Assembly: GCA_041477005.1 (NCBI GenBank)
Contig: JBGOUJ010000117.1
Location: 1-15,154, forward strand
Source of the DNA: JBGOUJ01 sp041477005
Lineage (GTDB): Bacteria; Acidobacteriota; Terriglobia; Bryobacterales; JACQDG01
DNA: 15,154 bases
Direction: 5' to 3'
Shown: positions 7,836 through 14,781 of the stretch, in pieces
Position numbering within the stretch: position 1 is the stretch's first letter
Layout of the letters: each line of letters opens with the position of its first letter
The notes under the pieces: model-generated
What the model was told of the DNA's origin: nothing
Databases searched by the model: none
The model's input: the letters and a program-made list of their open reading frames with translations, nothing else
Translations under genes and position numbers: made by a program

Positions 7836-10311
7836 GCCATCCCGTCGGGCGGCGTGCCCGCAAACGATCGATTTCGCGATCCGCGTGGCCCTGTTTACGC
7901 TGGCCTTCGGCTTTTCCCTGGCCCATCCGTGGTCGCACGCCATCGTGGGCGAAACGCTGTACGGCGACGCCGCTTACTGGGACGTGGCGGCAGAGAGCTG
8001 GGCACGCGGCTATATTGCGACCAAGGTTCCCGACATACGCCCCGGCTACTCGCTTTTTCTTGGGGCTGTCTACTCGCTGGCGGGCGTGGATTTTCGCCAT
8101 GCCTTCATCGCTCAGGCTTTGATTTTTGGCGTTGCGGTAGCAATCGTATACGCCATCGGCAAGCGGCTAGGCGGGCGCCTGGCCGGGATCGTTGCCGGAC
8201 TGATGCTGGCGCTCGATCCCTACATGGACGAGTGGGTGGCTCTATCGACCACGGAGATATTGGGAAGCGTTTGCAATGTGGCTGCTTTGTTCTTCCTCCT
8301 TCGCGTTTTCCGGCGGCCACACCGGCCGGCAGACGCGGCGGCATTTGGGATATTGCTGGGGTACGCGAACATCGTCCGGCCGCTGAGCCTGTTTTTTCTC
8401 GCCCCGGCCATGCTGGCCATGCTGTTCTTGATCGCGACCGCGCCAGGGAAAAGACGAGCCGCACTGGCGTTGGCCTCGGCCGCGGGCGTCGCCCTTCCCC
8501 TCGCCTTCGGCGTGGCGTATCAGTACTGGAGAACCCGCGAGCTGGGGTTGTCGTCAAACACGGCGGCGAACTTTTACGGCGCATCCAGCCCCAAGTACAG
8601 GACCTGGAAGCCGGAGATTTATTCGGAGGTCACTGCGTTGCTGCAAAGCCGCGGGATGGCGGCTACTCGACAGAACATGGACGCGATGTTCTGGCGGCTG
8701 ACCTTTCGGAATTACCTTCAGGATCCGGGATTCCAGATCCGGCGCATCGCAGAGGGGTTCGGTAAATACGCGCTATTCGAAGGCGAGCGGGAGAGGCCGG
8801 AACGGTACACTTTTTCCCGGCCGTATCTTCTGGCTGGGGGCCTGCTGGCTCTGGCGGCGGCTCTGTACCGGCGAGGAGAGCGAAAAAGGCTCTGGGTCGT
8901 TGCGGCGGCCGGGGCGCTGGCGCTGCTGGCGCCGGCCGGCGCCATTGCCGTCGCCCGGGGGATGGGGGTGCTGAGCGGCTTCCGGATGCTGCGCCGGCGG
9001 CCGCAGGCCCGCGAGGTCGGGTGGGGCCTTCTGGCTTCCTACTGGGTCCTGATAGGATTTTCTCAAGCGTTGGCGGGAGGCGCGGAGGGTTTCCTGCTCC
9101 ACCGGCTTTATACCCAGGTGGAGCCGATCAATACGATTCTGGTAGTTCTCGGGGCATTGCAGGCGGCGACGATTGGCCTGCCTAAGGGCGTTGGGTTAAT
9201 CCGCTCGCTGCATCTCAGCCGCTGGGCCCGGCGCCTGGGGCCGCTTGCGGCTCCCGCGCGGTGGGCGGGGCCGACTCTGGCTGCCGTCGCCGGGCTGGCG
9301 GTAACCCTCGGTGCGGCGCGAATGGCCATCGCCAACGTGGCTCCCCCCAAACCCCAGCTCTTCGCCGCTCCCGAGGCGGCGGAATTGGAGAATCTCCGGA
9401 AGCGCATCGGGCTGCCGAGGCCGGTTCAGTACGTCGGTGACCTGCGGAAGTTTCTACAGGTGCTGCCGGTACTCGAACAAACGACTCCCCCTACGCGAGT
9501 GGACGCCTACGCCGTGCCGGGGCAGATGTCCCGTTTCCTATGGTACATGGACGAGCAGGATCGCACCGAGTTCTGGTTCTTCTTCGGCAACAGCATCCGG
9601 CCCGCGTCGCTGGAAGGCGCCAGGCTCATGGCCGAAGCGTCAAGGCGGCTGGACCTGGCGACGTTCGGCCGCCGGTACGGCCTGTTGGTTGTGGCCCCGG
9701 CCAATTCCTACCTCATTTCGGCGGGCCAACCGGGTCTGATAGACCTGATCACCGTGCGAGCCTTTGTGCCCTGGGATGCGCAGTGGAATCGTTTCAGCAT
9801 GGACCGTGCCGTGGTTTTTCCGCTGTCCACGTGGTTGGTGGACGGTGCGCGGCTGGCGGCGGCGCGTGTGGATGGTCAGGCGGGGGAAGGCGGCCCGGTC
9901 GCGGTCAACCCGGGTGGCCCCACCTTGCGCACCATTAGTCTGCGGCCATCGCTGCCGGTCGGCCAGGCAGGGACCAGGGAGAGCGCGATCACCTTCAGAA
10001 ACCTGGAGATCCGGGCCGGAGCCCGGTTTCAGTCTTTCACCTCGGTGCATCCCCGCCTGTTCCAGCATTTCGACTCCCCGCCGGTGACCCTGCAAGTGTG
10101 GGTCAGCTCGGGCCGAACGGAGACGCTGGTCGGGGAGCGGCTGCTGCAAGGCAAGGGCAAGCAGGATGAGCAGAGATACCTGCCGTTCCAAGCGGCTCTC
10201 GACCGCTACGCAGGTCAAACGGTCTGCTTGAAGCTCCGCGCAATCGGCTCGGGAGCTACGCCCGAGATGGACGAAGTGCTGGTTGGTGAGCCGCGGATCG
10301 TGACCCCATAG
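7825..10311 (+). CDS. GT-C (PMT/ArnT-like) membrane glycosyltransferase with large C-terminal domain
   Basis: The open frame extends upstream to an ATG at 7645, but the first 60 codons overlap the methyltransferase. I choose GTG at 7825, which gives 828 residues and an 11-nt overlap suggesting translational coupling; its Shine-Dalgarno sequence is poor. After the first membrane segment comes LYGDAAYWDVAAESWARG, with G47-D48 as the acidic motif typical of the first outer loop in PMT/ArnT-type GT-C enzymes. IRPGYSLFLGAVYSLAG and LALDPYMDEW follow the usual pattern of the family. About 10-12 membrane segments end near residue 505. Residues of about 506-828 form a large extracytoplasmic part whose last 150 residues or so look like a beta-sandwich (VTLQVWVSSGRTETLVGE). 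Donor is probably a polyprenyl-phosphate sugar; acceptor is unknown. It is the last gene of the operon. Confidence 0.88.
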   Translation: MKAEPSRRAACPQTIDFAIRVALFTLAFGFSLAHPWSHAIVGETLYGDAAYWDVAAESWARGYIATKVPDIRPGYSLFLGAVYSLAGVDFRHAFIAQALIFGVAVAIVYAIGKRLGGRLAGIVAGLMLALDPYMDEWVALSTTEILGSVCNVAALFFLLRVFRRPHRPADAAAFGILLGYANIVRPLSLFFLAPAMLAMLFLIATAPGKRRAALALASAAGVALPLAFGVAYQYWRTRELGLSSNTAANFYGASSPKYRTWKPEIYSEVTALLQSRGMAATRQNMDAMFWRLTFRNYLQDPGFQIRRIAEGFGKYALFEGERERPERYTFSRPYLLAGGLLALAAALYRRGERKRLWVVAAAGALALLAPAGAIAVARGMGVLSGFRMLRRRPQAREVGWGLLASYWVLIGFSQALAGGAEGFLLHRLYTQVEPINTILVVLGALQAATIGLPKGVGLIRSLHLSRWARRLGPLAAPARWAGPTLAAVAGLAVTLGAARMAIANVAPPKPQLFAAPEAAELENLRKRIGLPRPVQYVGDLRKFLQVLPVLEQTTPPTRVDAYAVPGQMSRFLWYMDEQDRTEFWFFFGNSIRPASLEGARLMAEASRRLDLATFGRRYGLLVVAPANSYLISAGQPGLIDLITVRAFVPWDAQWNRFSMDRAVVFPLSTWLVDGARLAAARVDGQAGEGGPVAVNPGGPTLRTISLRPSLPVGQAGTRESAITFRNLEIRAGARFQSFTSVHPRLFQHFDSPPVTLQVWVSSGRTETLVGERLLQGKGKQDEQRYLPFQAALDRYAGQTVCLKLRAIGSGATPEMDEVLVGEPRIVTP

Positions 10312-10347
10312 AGACTTGCCCACGCGCGCCGTGCGCGGTCACGAGGA

Positions 10348-10372
10348 GCCGCGACAGCGCAAACTGCGCGGC
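10348..10372. terminator. GC-rich hairpin in convergent gap
   Basis: GCCGCG, a bulged A and CAG pair with CTG and CGCGGC around a six-base loop (CGCAAA). This gives nine base pairs between the ends of the GT-C gene and the minus-strand methyltransferase. No T-tract follows on either strand, so it is not a standard intrinsic terminator. It may act with Rho or stabilise the 3' end. Confidence 0.3.
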
Positions 10373-10417
10373 CTAGCGCCGCTTCCTGCTGCGTGGCCGG
10401 GTCAACCGTGCCCTGGT

Positions 10418-10431
10418 CCATTCATGAATGG
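10418..10431. repeat. Perfect 14-bp palindrome
   Basis: CCATTCATGAATGG is its own reverse complement. It lies 15 nt beyond the stop of the minus-strand methyltransferase, between convergent genes. It could be a protein-binding site or a symmetric pause site. No second copy was noticed in the window. Confidence 0.4.
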
Positions 10432-10445
10432 CGACTGGCAGAAGC

Positions 10446-11216
10446 TCAATCTGGCCCGGGAACGGCCACTTCACCGCCCTGTGACTCACACATCGCGCCG
10501 GAGGCCGGCAGCTCCAGGGGCGTTAGGGTCATCCCGATGATCAGGTTAATGCCGATGAGCGGAACTCTCAACGGGAAGTATGATCTGGTAACCGGCTGGA
10601 AAAAGGCCCTCAGCTCTGCAATCACTTCCTGGGGAGTATTGATGTGCTCCGTCTTCACGAACCAGTCGTAGCTGGTTTTGTACAGCTTCTCGAACATAGG
10701 CTGGGCGCTGAAGCGGCGGGCCAGCGAGTACGCGAGGCCCCCTTCGCAGGGCAGCACCACGCAGAGATCACCTCGCGGCTTTAAGACTCGATGGAGTTCC
10801 CGAAGAGCCGCCGGCAGGTTGGGCAGGTGCTCGAGCACATGGATGGCGTTGACACGATCGAAGTAATGATCTGGGAAATCGGTTCGCTGCTGGCAGTCCC
10901 CAACGATCACCCGCACTTGCGGAAAACGCGCGCGGATCGTGGCGGCAATTTCCGGCCGGAGCTCGAGGGCGAAATATTCGTTCCGCTCCGTATCCTCGTA
11001 GGCAATGTGTTCGCCCAGGCCGGCGCCGATCTCGAGGATCCGCCCGCCATTCCGCGAGTGCCGCACAGGATAGAGATGACCGAAGCGGTCCGTCGCGGCA
11101 TACTTCCGAGGGAGAATTTCAAGCCAGCGCTGGTAGAAGTCTTCCTTGATCCGCAACTGTTCTGCGGTTAGGGGTTGCAGTTGTTTGGGCCAGCGTTGGG
11201 ATCGAGGGGGCGGCAC
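10446..11216 (-). CDS. Class I SAM-dependent methyltransferase
   Basis: The 256-residue cytosolic protein has motif I, RILEIGAGLGEH, at residues 59-70. The strand-2 acidic end YFALELRPE (E85) is followed by GDCQQRTDFPD (106-116), DRVNAIHVLEHLP (120-132), and LKPRGDLCVVLPCEGG (145-160). The C-terminal region after residue 180 holds YDWFVKTEHINTPQE, a pattern seen in methyltransferases of glycan clusters that resemble Methyltransf_11. The only usable start is GTG at 11216, because a stop lies in frame six codons upstream. A good sigma-70-type promoter lies about 35 nt upstream. It stands alone on the minus strand between two plus-strand groups, so it has its own control. The substrate is unknown; a sugar or lipid-linked glycan is inferred from the neighbours. 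Confidence 0.93.
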   Translation of the reverse strand: MPPPRSQRWPKQLQPLTAEQLRIKEDFYQRWLEILPRKYAATDRFGHLYPVRHSRNGGRILEIGAGLGEHIAYEDTERNEYFALELRPEIAATIRARFPQVRVIVGDCQQRTDFPDHYFDRVNAIHVLEHLPNLPAALRELHRVLKPRGDLCVVLPCEGGLAYSLARRFSAQPMFEKLYKTSYDWFVKTEHINTPQEVIAELRAFFQPVTRSYFPLRVPLIGINLIIGMTLTPLELPASGAMCESQGGEVAVPGPD

Positions 11217-11223
11217 GCGATGC

Positions 11224-11250
11224 CCGGGGTCTTATGCCCCGGTTCCGGGG
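11224..11250 (-). promoter_or_regulatory. Overlapping GC-rich inverted repeats at transcript start
   Basis: Three hexamers, CCGGGG (11224-11229), CCCCGG (11237-11242) and CCGGGG (11245-11250), sit between the -10 box and the GTG at 11216. The last two form an inverted repeat with a 2-nt spacer that touches the -10 box and spans the expected start point, like an operator. The first two can form a 6-bp hairpin with a 7-nt loop in the 5' leader, ending 7 nt before the start codon, where a ribosome binding site would be expected. No good Shine-Dalgarno sequence is present. Confidence 0.35.
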
Positions 11251-11278
11251 ATTATAACACGACCCGGCTTGAAAACAA
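11251..11278 (-). promoter_or_regulatory. Sigma-70-like promoter of minus-strand methyltransferase
   Basis: On the minus strand TTGTTT (complement of 11273-11278) and a perfect TATAAT (complement of 11251-11256) are separated by 16 nt. Transcription would start near 11244, giving a leader of about 28 nt before the GTG at 11216. It is the best-formed promoter in the window. Confidence 0.6.
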
Positions 11279-11294
11279 TTGAAGATCAGTCAAT

Positions 11295-11322
11295 CCAGTA
11301 AATCCCAGTAAATCCAGTAAAT
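11295..11322 (+). repeat. Short tandem repeat, three CCAGTAAAT units
   Basis: CCAGTAAAT occurs at 11295-11303, 11305-11313 and 11314-11322, with one extra C between the first two copies. A related CAGTCAAT precedes them. The AT-rich units stand out from the GC-rich surroundings and lie just upstream of the methyltransferase promoter. Confidence 0.6.
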
Positions 11323-11359
11323 CAGCGGCCGCGATCCGCCGCAGTGGAAATGGTATCTT

Positions 11360-11503
11360 AGGACCTCCACCGGGAAGCAACTTCAGGGTCCCACCCGTCC
11401 CTGGACCGATCTCCAGAACCTGGCGCCTGCCGTCCCGCCGGCTGGATTTTCTACACTTAAGGAAAAGCTCCCGCCCCGAACCGCCATCGTCCAATCGGTT
11501 CAA
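11360..11503 (-). pseudogene. Decayed SAM-methyltransferase N-terminal fragment
   Basis: The minus strand reads GRRQVLEIGPGTGGTLKLLP, a near-ideal class I methyltransferase motif I with its preceding strand. About 35 residues of plausible N-terminal sequence precede it. After LLPGG the frame becomes meaningless and runs into the tandem repeat. The frame closes upstream with a TAG and has only a TTG as start. The rest of the Rossmann fold is absent, so this is a remnant, not an active enzyme. It lies directly upstream of the intact minus-strand methyltransferase and may come from an earlier copy or from a replaced neighbour. A chance match is possible because only about 20 residues are diagnostic. 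Confidence 0.4.
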
Positions 11504-11785
11504 TCGGCTCCGGTTCGACCCCGAGCTTTGATGCTATACTGAACGCTCCGGAACTGAGTTGCGGGATTGCCCCAACGAGATGACGAACGTGCTTCTTGCT
11601 CGAGACGGCTGTGTTTCCGGCAGCAGCGCAAAATAATCAATTCCATCATGGAGCGTCCCGCAACGCTACAAAGGCGGCGGCTGACTCCCGCCCTGCTTTA
11701 CCGGTTCCTAGGTTCCGAATGAGATCCTTCCGGCGGCGCAGGTCCCCGTGGCCCCCAGGCCCGCGGTCGCCCACAAGATAGATTC
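11504..11785. other. Leader region before the split GT-C pair
   Basis: No gene is supported here. A weak promoter for the plus strand may be TTCGAC (11514-11519) plus TATACT (11535-11540), with a short 15-nt spacer. That would give a leader of about 240 nt. Inside the leader a perfect 9-bp inverted repeat, GTTGCGGGA at 11558-11566 and TCCCGCAAC at 11656-11664, could close a long loop. The small plus-strand frames look like random arginine- and proline-rich translation. Confidence 0.4.
11514..11540 (+). promoter_or_regulatory. Weak candidate promoter for the split GT-C pair
   Basis: TATACT at 11535-11540 matches five of six -10 positions, and TTCGAC at 11514-11519 resembles a -35. The 15-nt spacer is short. 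It points toward the gene at 11786. Confidence 0.3.
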
Positions 11786-13204
11786 ATGGCTGCGGCTGCT
11801 CTCTCGTTTGCCCTGTTTGCGTTCTGGACTGTGGTGGGATACGCAGTTGTCTCAACGTTGTACCGACCTCGCAACCTCCTGCAGAATGCTTTGCTTGCTC
11901 CCGTAGTCGGTACAGCCGTTACACTGTTGCCGGTCTTCTATCTCAACCGGGTTGGCCTCCCGGTCCGGCGGTTCGGTCCTGCTCTGGCCATCGGGCTGCT
12001 CCTCCTGGCGGGGTCGCTGCTCTGGCGCTTCCGGCCCGCGGTTCCTGTTCGCGCGAGCATCCCCTTTCTGGCGCTATGCCTGTTCGCGCTGGCCTTCACC
12101 GGCCGTCCAATGTTGCGGTTGGGCTTCAACTGGCTCAGTTACGGGAACGACGATATGGCCAACTATGTACTGGGCGCCCATCGATTTCTGGACCACGGGT
12201 TTTTTGACCTGCCCGACGCAGCCATAATCTCAAGCGGCCGGGATGCAAGCTCCACTTACTGGTTTGTTCATGTCGTGTCGGGAGTTCGGCCTGGAAGTGA
12301 GCTGTTGCTGGCCTGGGTTGTGAGCTGCACGGGCCTGGACGGGTTTCAGGTCTTTATGCCCCTCATCTTGGCTTTCCACCTGGTCTTGATTTGCGCCACT
12401 GGAGGCCTGATCTACCGCTCGCCACGGCTCCGATACGCTTCCTGGCTGGGCTGTCTGCTTCTCACCTCTTCCAGTCTTGCAAGCCTCGGAGTGCTCTATC
12501 AGTTGATAGCTCAAGTTTTCGGTATCGGACTGCTCTGCGGCTCGGCAACGGTTCTGATGCGTTCCTTCGTCCCCCGCACTGCCGGCCGGCTCCTGCGGCA
12601 GGCCGCTTTGGCTGCCATTCTGCTTTCAGCGTTGCTCATCGCTTACCCCGAAGTCGTGATTTTCTTGGTTGCCGCCATTGCGCTGTATGCGGTCTTGCAA
12701 TTCCGCACCAGCCTTTCCGCCTGGAGGCAAGCAGCCCCTGCATTCGCAATAACTGGCGTGCTTAGTTTGATCCTTACTAATAGGTATATCTTCGCCCTCA
12801 TCGAGTTCGGGGGTCGTCAGACGACCCAGGCGCTGGATCGCCTAGACGTGCGCTTCAGTATGTTCCCCTATTTCCTCGTCCCGAGTGGGCTGGCGAACCT
12901 TTGGGGTCTGGTTCCGATCGGACATCCAGCTCCCGAACCGTGGCTGTCGCTGAGCATCGCAGCCGGAGCGATCCTGCTGGTGGCTGCCGCAGTAGCGGCC
13001 GTCTGGCAGTCCTTCTCGGGAGAGCCAATCGCGATGATGGCCGCAGTCATGATCGCCGTCGGGGCCCTTCTGTTCGCTCGGAGGCTCGATTTTGCGTCTT
13101 TCAAAGTGGCTCTGTACATTCAGCCCTTCTTGCTCGGCACCGTCACAGTCGCATGGTCAAAACTAAGCTGGCGCTTGACAGGAGGGCGACGGTGTATAAG
13201 GTGA
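11786..13204 (+). CDS. Polytopic GT-C-like membrane protein (N-terminal half of split pair)
   Basis: A 472-residue membrane protein with roughly 11-12 hydrophobic segments and almost no soluble part. A large loop after the first four segments carries SYGNDDMANYVLGAHRF (D122, D123), equivalent in place to the SDGSAYIS loop of the protein at 4933-7170 and to the acidic loop of GT-C transferases. The last segment, FKVALYIQPFLLGTVTVAW, is followed by a basic cytoplasmic tail (SKLSWRLTGGRRCIR) and a stop at 13202-13204. At this point the fused homologue goes through a short loop into its final membrane segment and outer domain; here these parts are in the next, overlapping gene. It is probably inactive or incomplete without that partner. 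The ATG at 11786 lacks a strong Shine-Dalgarno sequence. A glycosyltransferase role is inferred from topology and locus, not from a clear family signature. Confidence 0.85.
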   Translation: MAAAALSFALFAFWTVVGYAVVSTLYRPRNLLQNALLAPVVGTAVTLLPVFYLNRVGLPVRRFGPALAIGLLLLAGSLLWRFRPAVPVRASIPFLALCLFALAFTGRPMLRLGFNWLSYGNDDMANYVLGAHRFLDHGFFDLPDAAIISSGRDASSTYWFVHVVSGVRPGSELLLAWVVSCTGLDGFQVFMPLILAFHLVLICATGGLIYRSPRLRYASWLGCLLLTSSSLASLGVLYQLIAQVFGIGLLCGSATVLMRSFVPRTAGRLLRQAALAAILLSALLIAYPEVVIFLVAAIALYAVLQFRTSLSAWRQAAPAFAITGVLSLILTNRYIFALIEFGGRQTTQALDRLDVRFSMFPYFLVPSGLANLWGLVPIGHPAPEPWLSLSIAAGAILLVAAAVAAVWQSFSGEPIAMMAAVMIAVGALLFARRLDFASFKVALYIQPFLLGTVTVAWSKLSWRLTGGRRCIR

Positions 13205-14775
13205 CCAGACTGGTCCTGAGTACGGTGCCAGTGCTTCTTCTTTGCCTCCCGGGGGTCCTCACCCAGAACCGCTATGTCGAGCTGAGTGGTCCGCCGATGG
13301 ACAGCGGGCGCCCGGACCTCGCAGCATGGACCACGCCTTGGTCATCGGCCACGCTCCGTGAAATGCGGGACTTGGCCCGCAGGACCGCGACTCCCACCGT
13401 CGTCTGCGACTCGCCCCATGTCGTCCTCTCTAAGTTGATAAGTCTTTACCTGAGAGGCAAGATCCTTTCTTTCCCATCAAGGGATATCCTTCCACGATCG
13501 GTGTTGAGGACCTTCAACCGTCGAAGGAGTGAGAAGGTTTGGCTGCCAGCTTGGGGGTACTACGGAGGCCCAGCCTTGGCGCTTGCCGACACTCGGGAGA
13601 ACCGTTTTGTGAACGAGCAATTTGACCTCAAGACCAACGACCCATCAACCCGTTGGATCGAGTTTGTAGCAGACAGCCTTGGGCAGCCTCCGGACACCCC
13701 CCCCGGCGATGTTACTGTTCTGGAGGCTACCCCAGCCCAAGGGATTCTCAATCGAAGGCAATTTCGGCAGGACGAGCGCCGTGTCTTCTCGGCCCAGTTG
13801 TGGAGCAGCGTGCGGGATCACCTGATCTTCATTTCGACGCCGCGAGGCGAGCACTACTACTCTTTCCAGCCCAAGCGTATTACGCTTTTCCCGCTCGAGC
13901 CCGATCTCATCTTCCACGGGACCACTATGGCCGGCATCGGTCGTTACCTTCTGTTTCAAGTGATCAATCCTTCGGATCGCACGCGTTTGGTTCTCGAGAT
14001 GACCGACACTTTCAAGGGTGATGGGGAGAACCGGCTCCCGCCGGCGGCGGCCATTGGCGAGGAACGGCTCCGATTCCCCGAAGTGGGTCGCGGATCGGCC
14101 CGGGTCTTTTCGCCTCCCCTGAGGCCACAGATCGTCGGTGGGCGACCCTATGTAGCGCTCGACATGGGAACAAACGGAACGCCGTTTCCCGACTCGCGCA
14201 CCGGGCTGATGAGAATGTTTGGGTTGGATGTTTCTTTGGACTACAGGCAATTGGTTTGCTTTGCCCGCGATATTTCGCTGGTCTCCGATCAAGAATACTC
14301 GAGCCTGTCCCTCCCGACCAGGGTGGCATCGTTTCCTGGCGACCTGGCGAACCGCAACCTCGAGTACTCGGGAATCTACGAAGACGGTTGGGTCTCCGAA
14401 AGCGCCTGCGTGCGACTGTTGCAGTCTCCAGGCCCATCGAAGTTTGTCATACGGGGCATGTCACCGGCGATGCACGATCGCGCTTACGGCGCCGAGTTAA
14501 GCGTCCTGGTGGATGGCTGCCTGCTCCATCACAAGCCCCTGCAGCCAGGGTCCTTCGATATCAGCGTGCCGGTTCCAAGCGGCGCCGGTCCTCACCGGGT
14601 GGACCTTCGCTTCAAGACTTCGGAGCGCCTTCCGGCTCCAGACAGCCGGCCGGTCGCCGCACTGCTCCAGTTTTTCGGATTTGAGCCGGATACAGGGACA
14701 TCCGAGGCCTCGCGCCGTCCTAACGGCAGCCGAAAAAGCAAGCGCATCCCTGCTTCATGCGCCGGCCCCACCTAG
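13192..14775 (+). CDS. Membrane-anchored extracytoplasmic protein with beta-sandwich C-terminus (C-terminal half of split pair)
   Basis: The open frame extends upstream inside the previous gene, but GTG at 13192 is chosen because AGGAGG at 13180-13185 lies 6 nt before it. This gives 527 residues and a 13-nt overlap with the upstream stop. One N-terminal membrane segment (LVLSTVPVLLLCLPGVL) anchors the protein. A mixed domain follows (TPTVVCDSPHVVLSKLI), then a beta-rich middle (DHLIFISTPRGEHYYSF, resembling NDLILFFDND of the protein at 4933-7170). From residue 394, GIYEDGW, a beta-sandwich of about 105 residues matches the C-terminus of the GT2 enzyme. The final 27 residues are basic and unrelated. 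Together with the upstream gene it rebuilds the architecture of the fused GT-C-like protein. A recent frameshift is the alternative reading, but the strong ribosome binding site supports a real start. The stop lies 6 nt from that of a convergent gene. Confidence 0.8.
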   Translation: MYKVTRLVLSTVPVLLLCLPGVLTQNRYVELSGPPMDSGRPDLAAWTTPWSSATLREMRDLARRTATPTVVCDSPHVVLSKLISLYLRGKILSFPSRDILPRSVLRTFNRRRSEKVWLPAWGYYGGPALALADTRENRFVNEQFDLKTNDPSTRWIEFVADSLGQPPDTPPGDVTVLEATPAQGILNRRQFRQDERRVFSAQLWSSVRDHLIFISTPRGEHYYSFQPKRITLFPLEPDLIFHGTTMAGIGRYLLFQVINPSDRTRLVLEMTDTFKGDGENRLPPAAAIGEERLRFPEVGRGSARVFSPPLRPQIVGGRPYVALDMGTNGTPFPDSRTGLMRMFGLDVSLDYRQLVCFARDISLVSDQEYSSLSLPTRVASFPGDLANRNLEYSGIYEDGWVSESACVRLLQSPGPSKFVIRGMSPAMHDRAYGAELSVLVDGCLLHHKPLQPGSFDISVPVPSGAGPHRVDLRFKTSERLPAPDSRPVAALLQFFGFEPDTGTSEASRRPNGSRKSKRIPASCAGPT

Positions 14776-14781
14776 CCATCG

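Noticed and set aside
11596..11781. Small plus-strand open frame upstream of the split pair
   Set aside because: It has no ribosome binding site, ends in an arginine/proline-rich stretch and has no recognisable motif.
12901..13191. Upstream extension of the anchored protein to an ATG at 12901
   Set aside because: These codons overlap the membrane protein in another frame and look like shadow sequence. AGGAGG before GTG 13192 marks the likely start.
13153..13204. Programmed -1 frameshift between the two split genes
   Set aside because: The overlap has no X XXY YYZ slippery heptamer, while a strong ribosome binding site precedes GTG 13192, so re-initiation is the simpler explanation.
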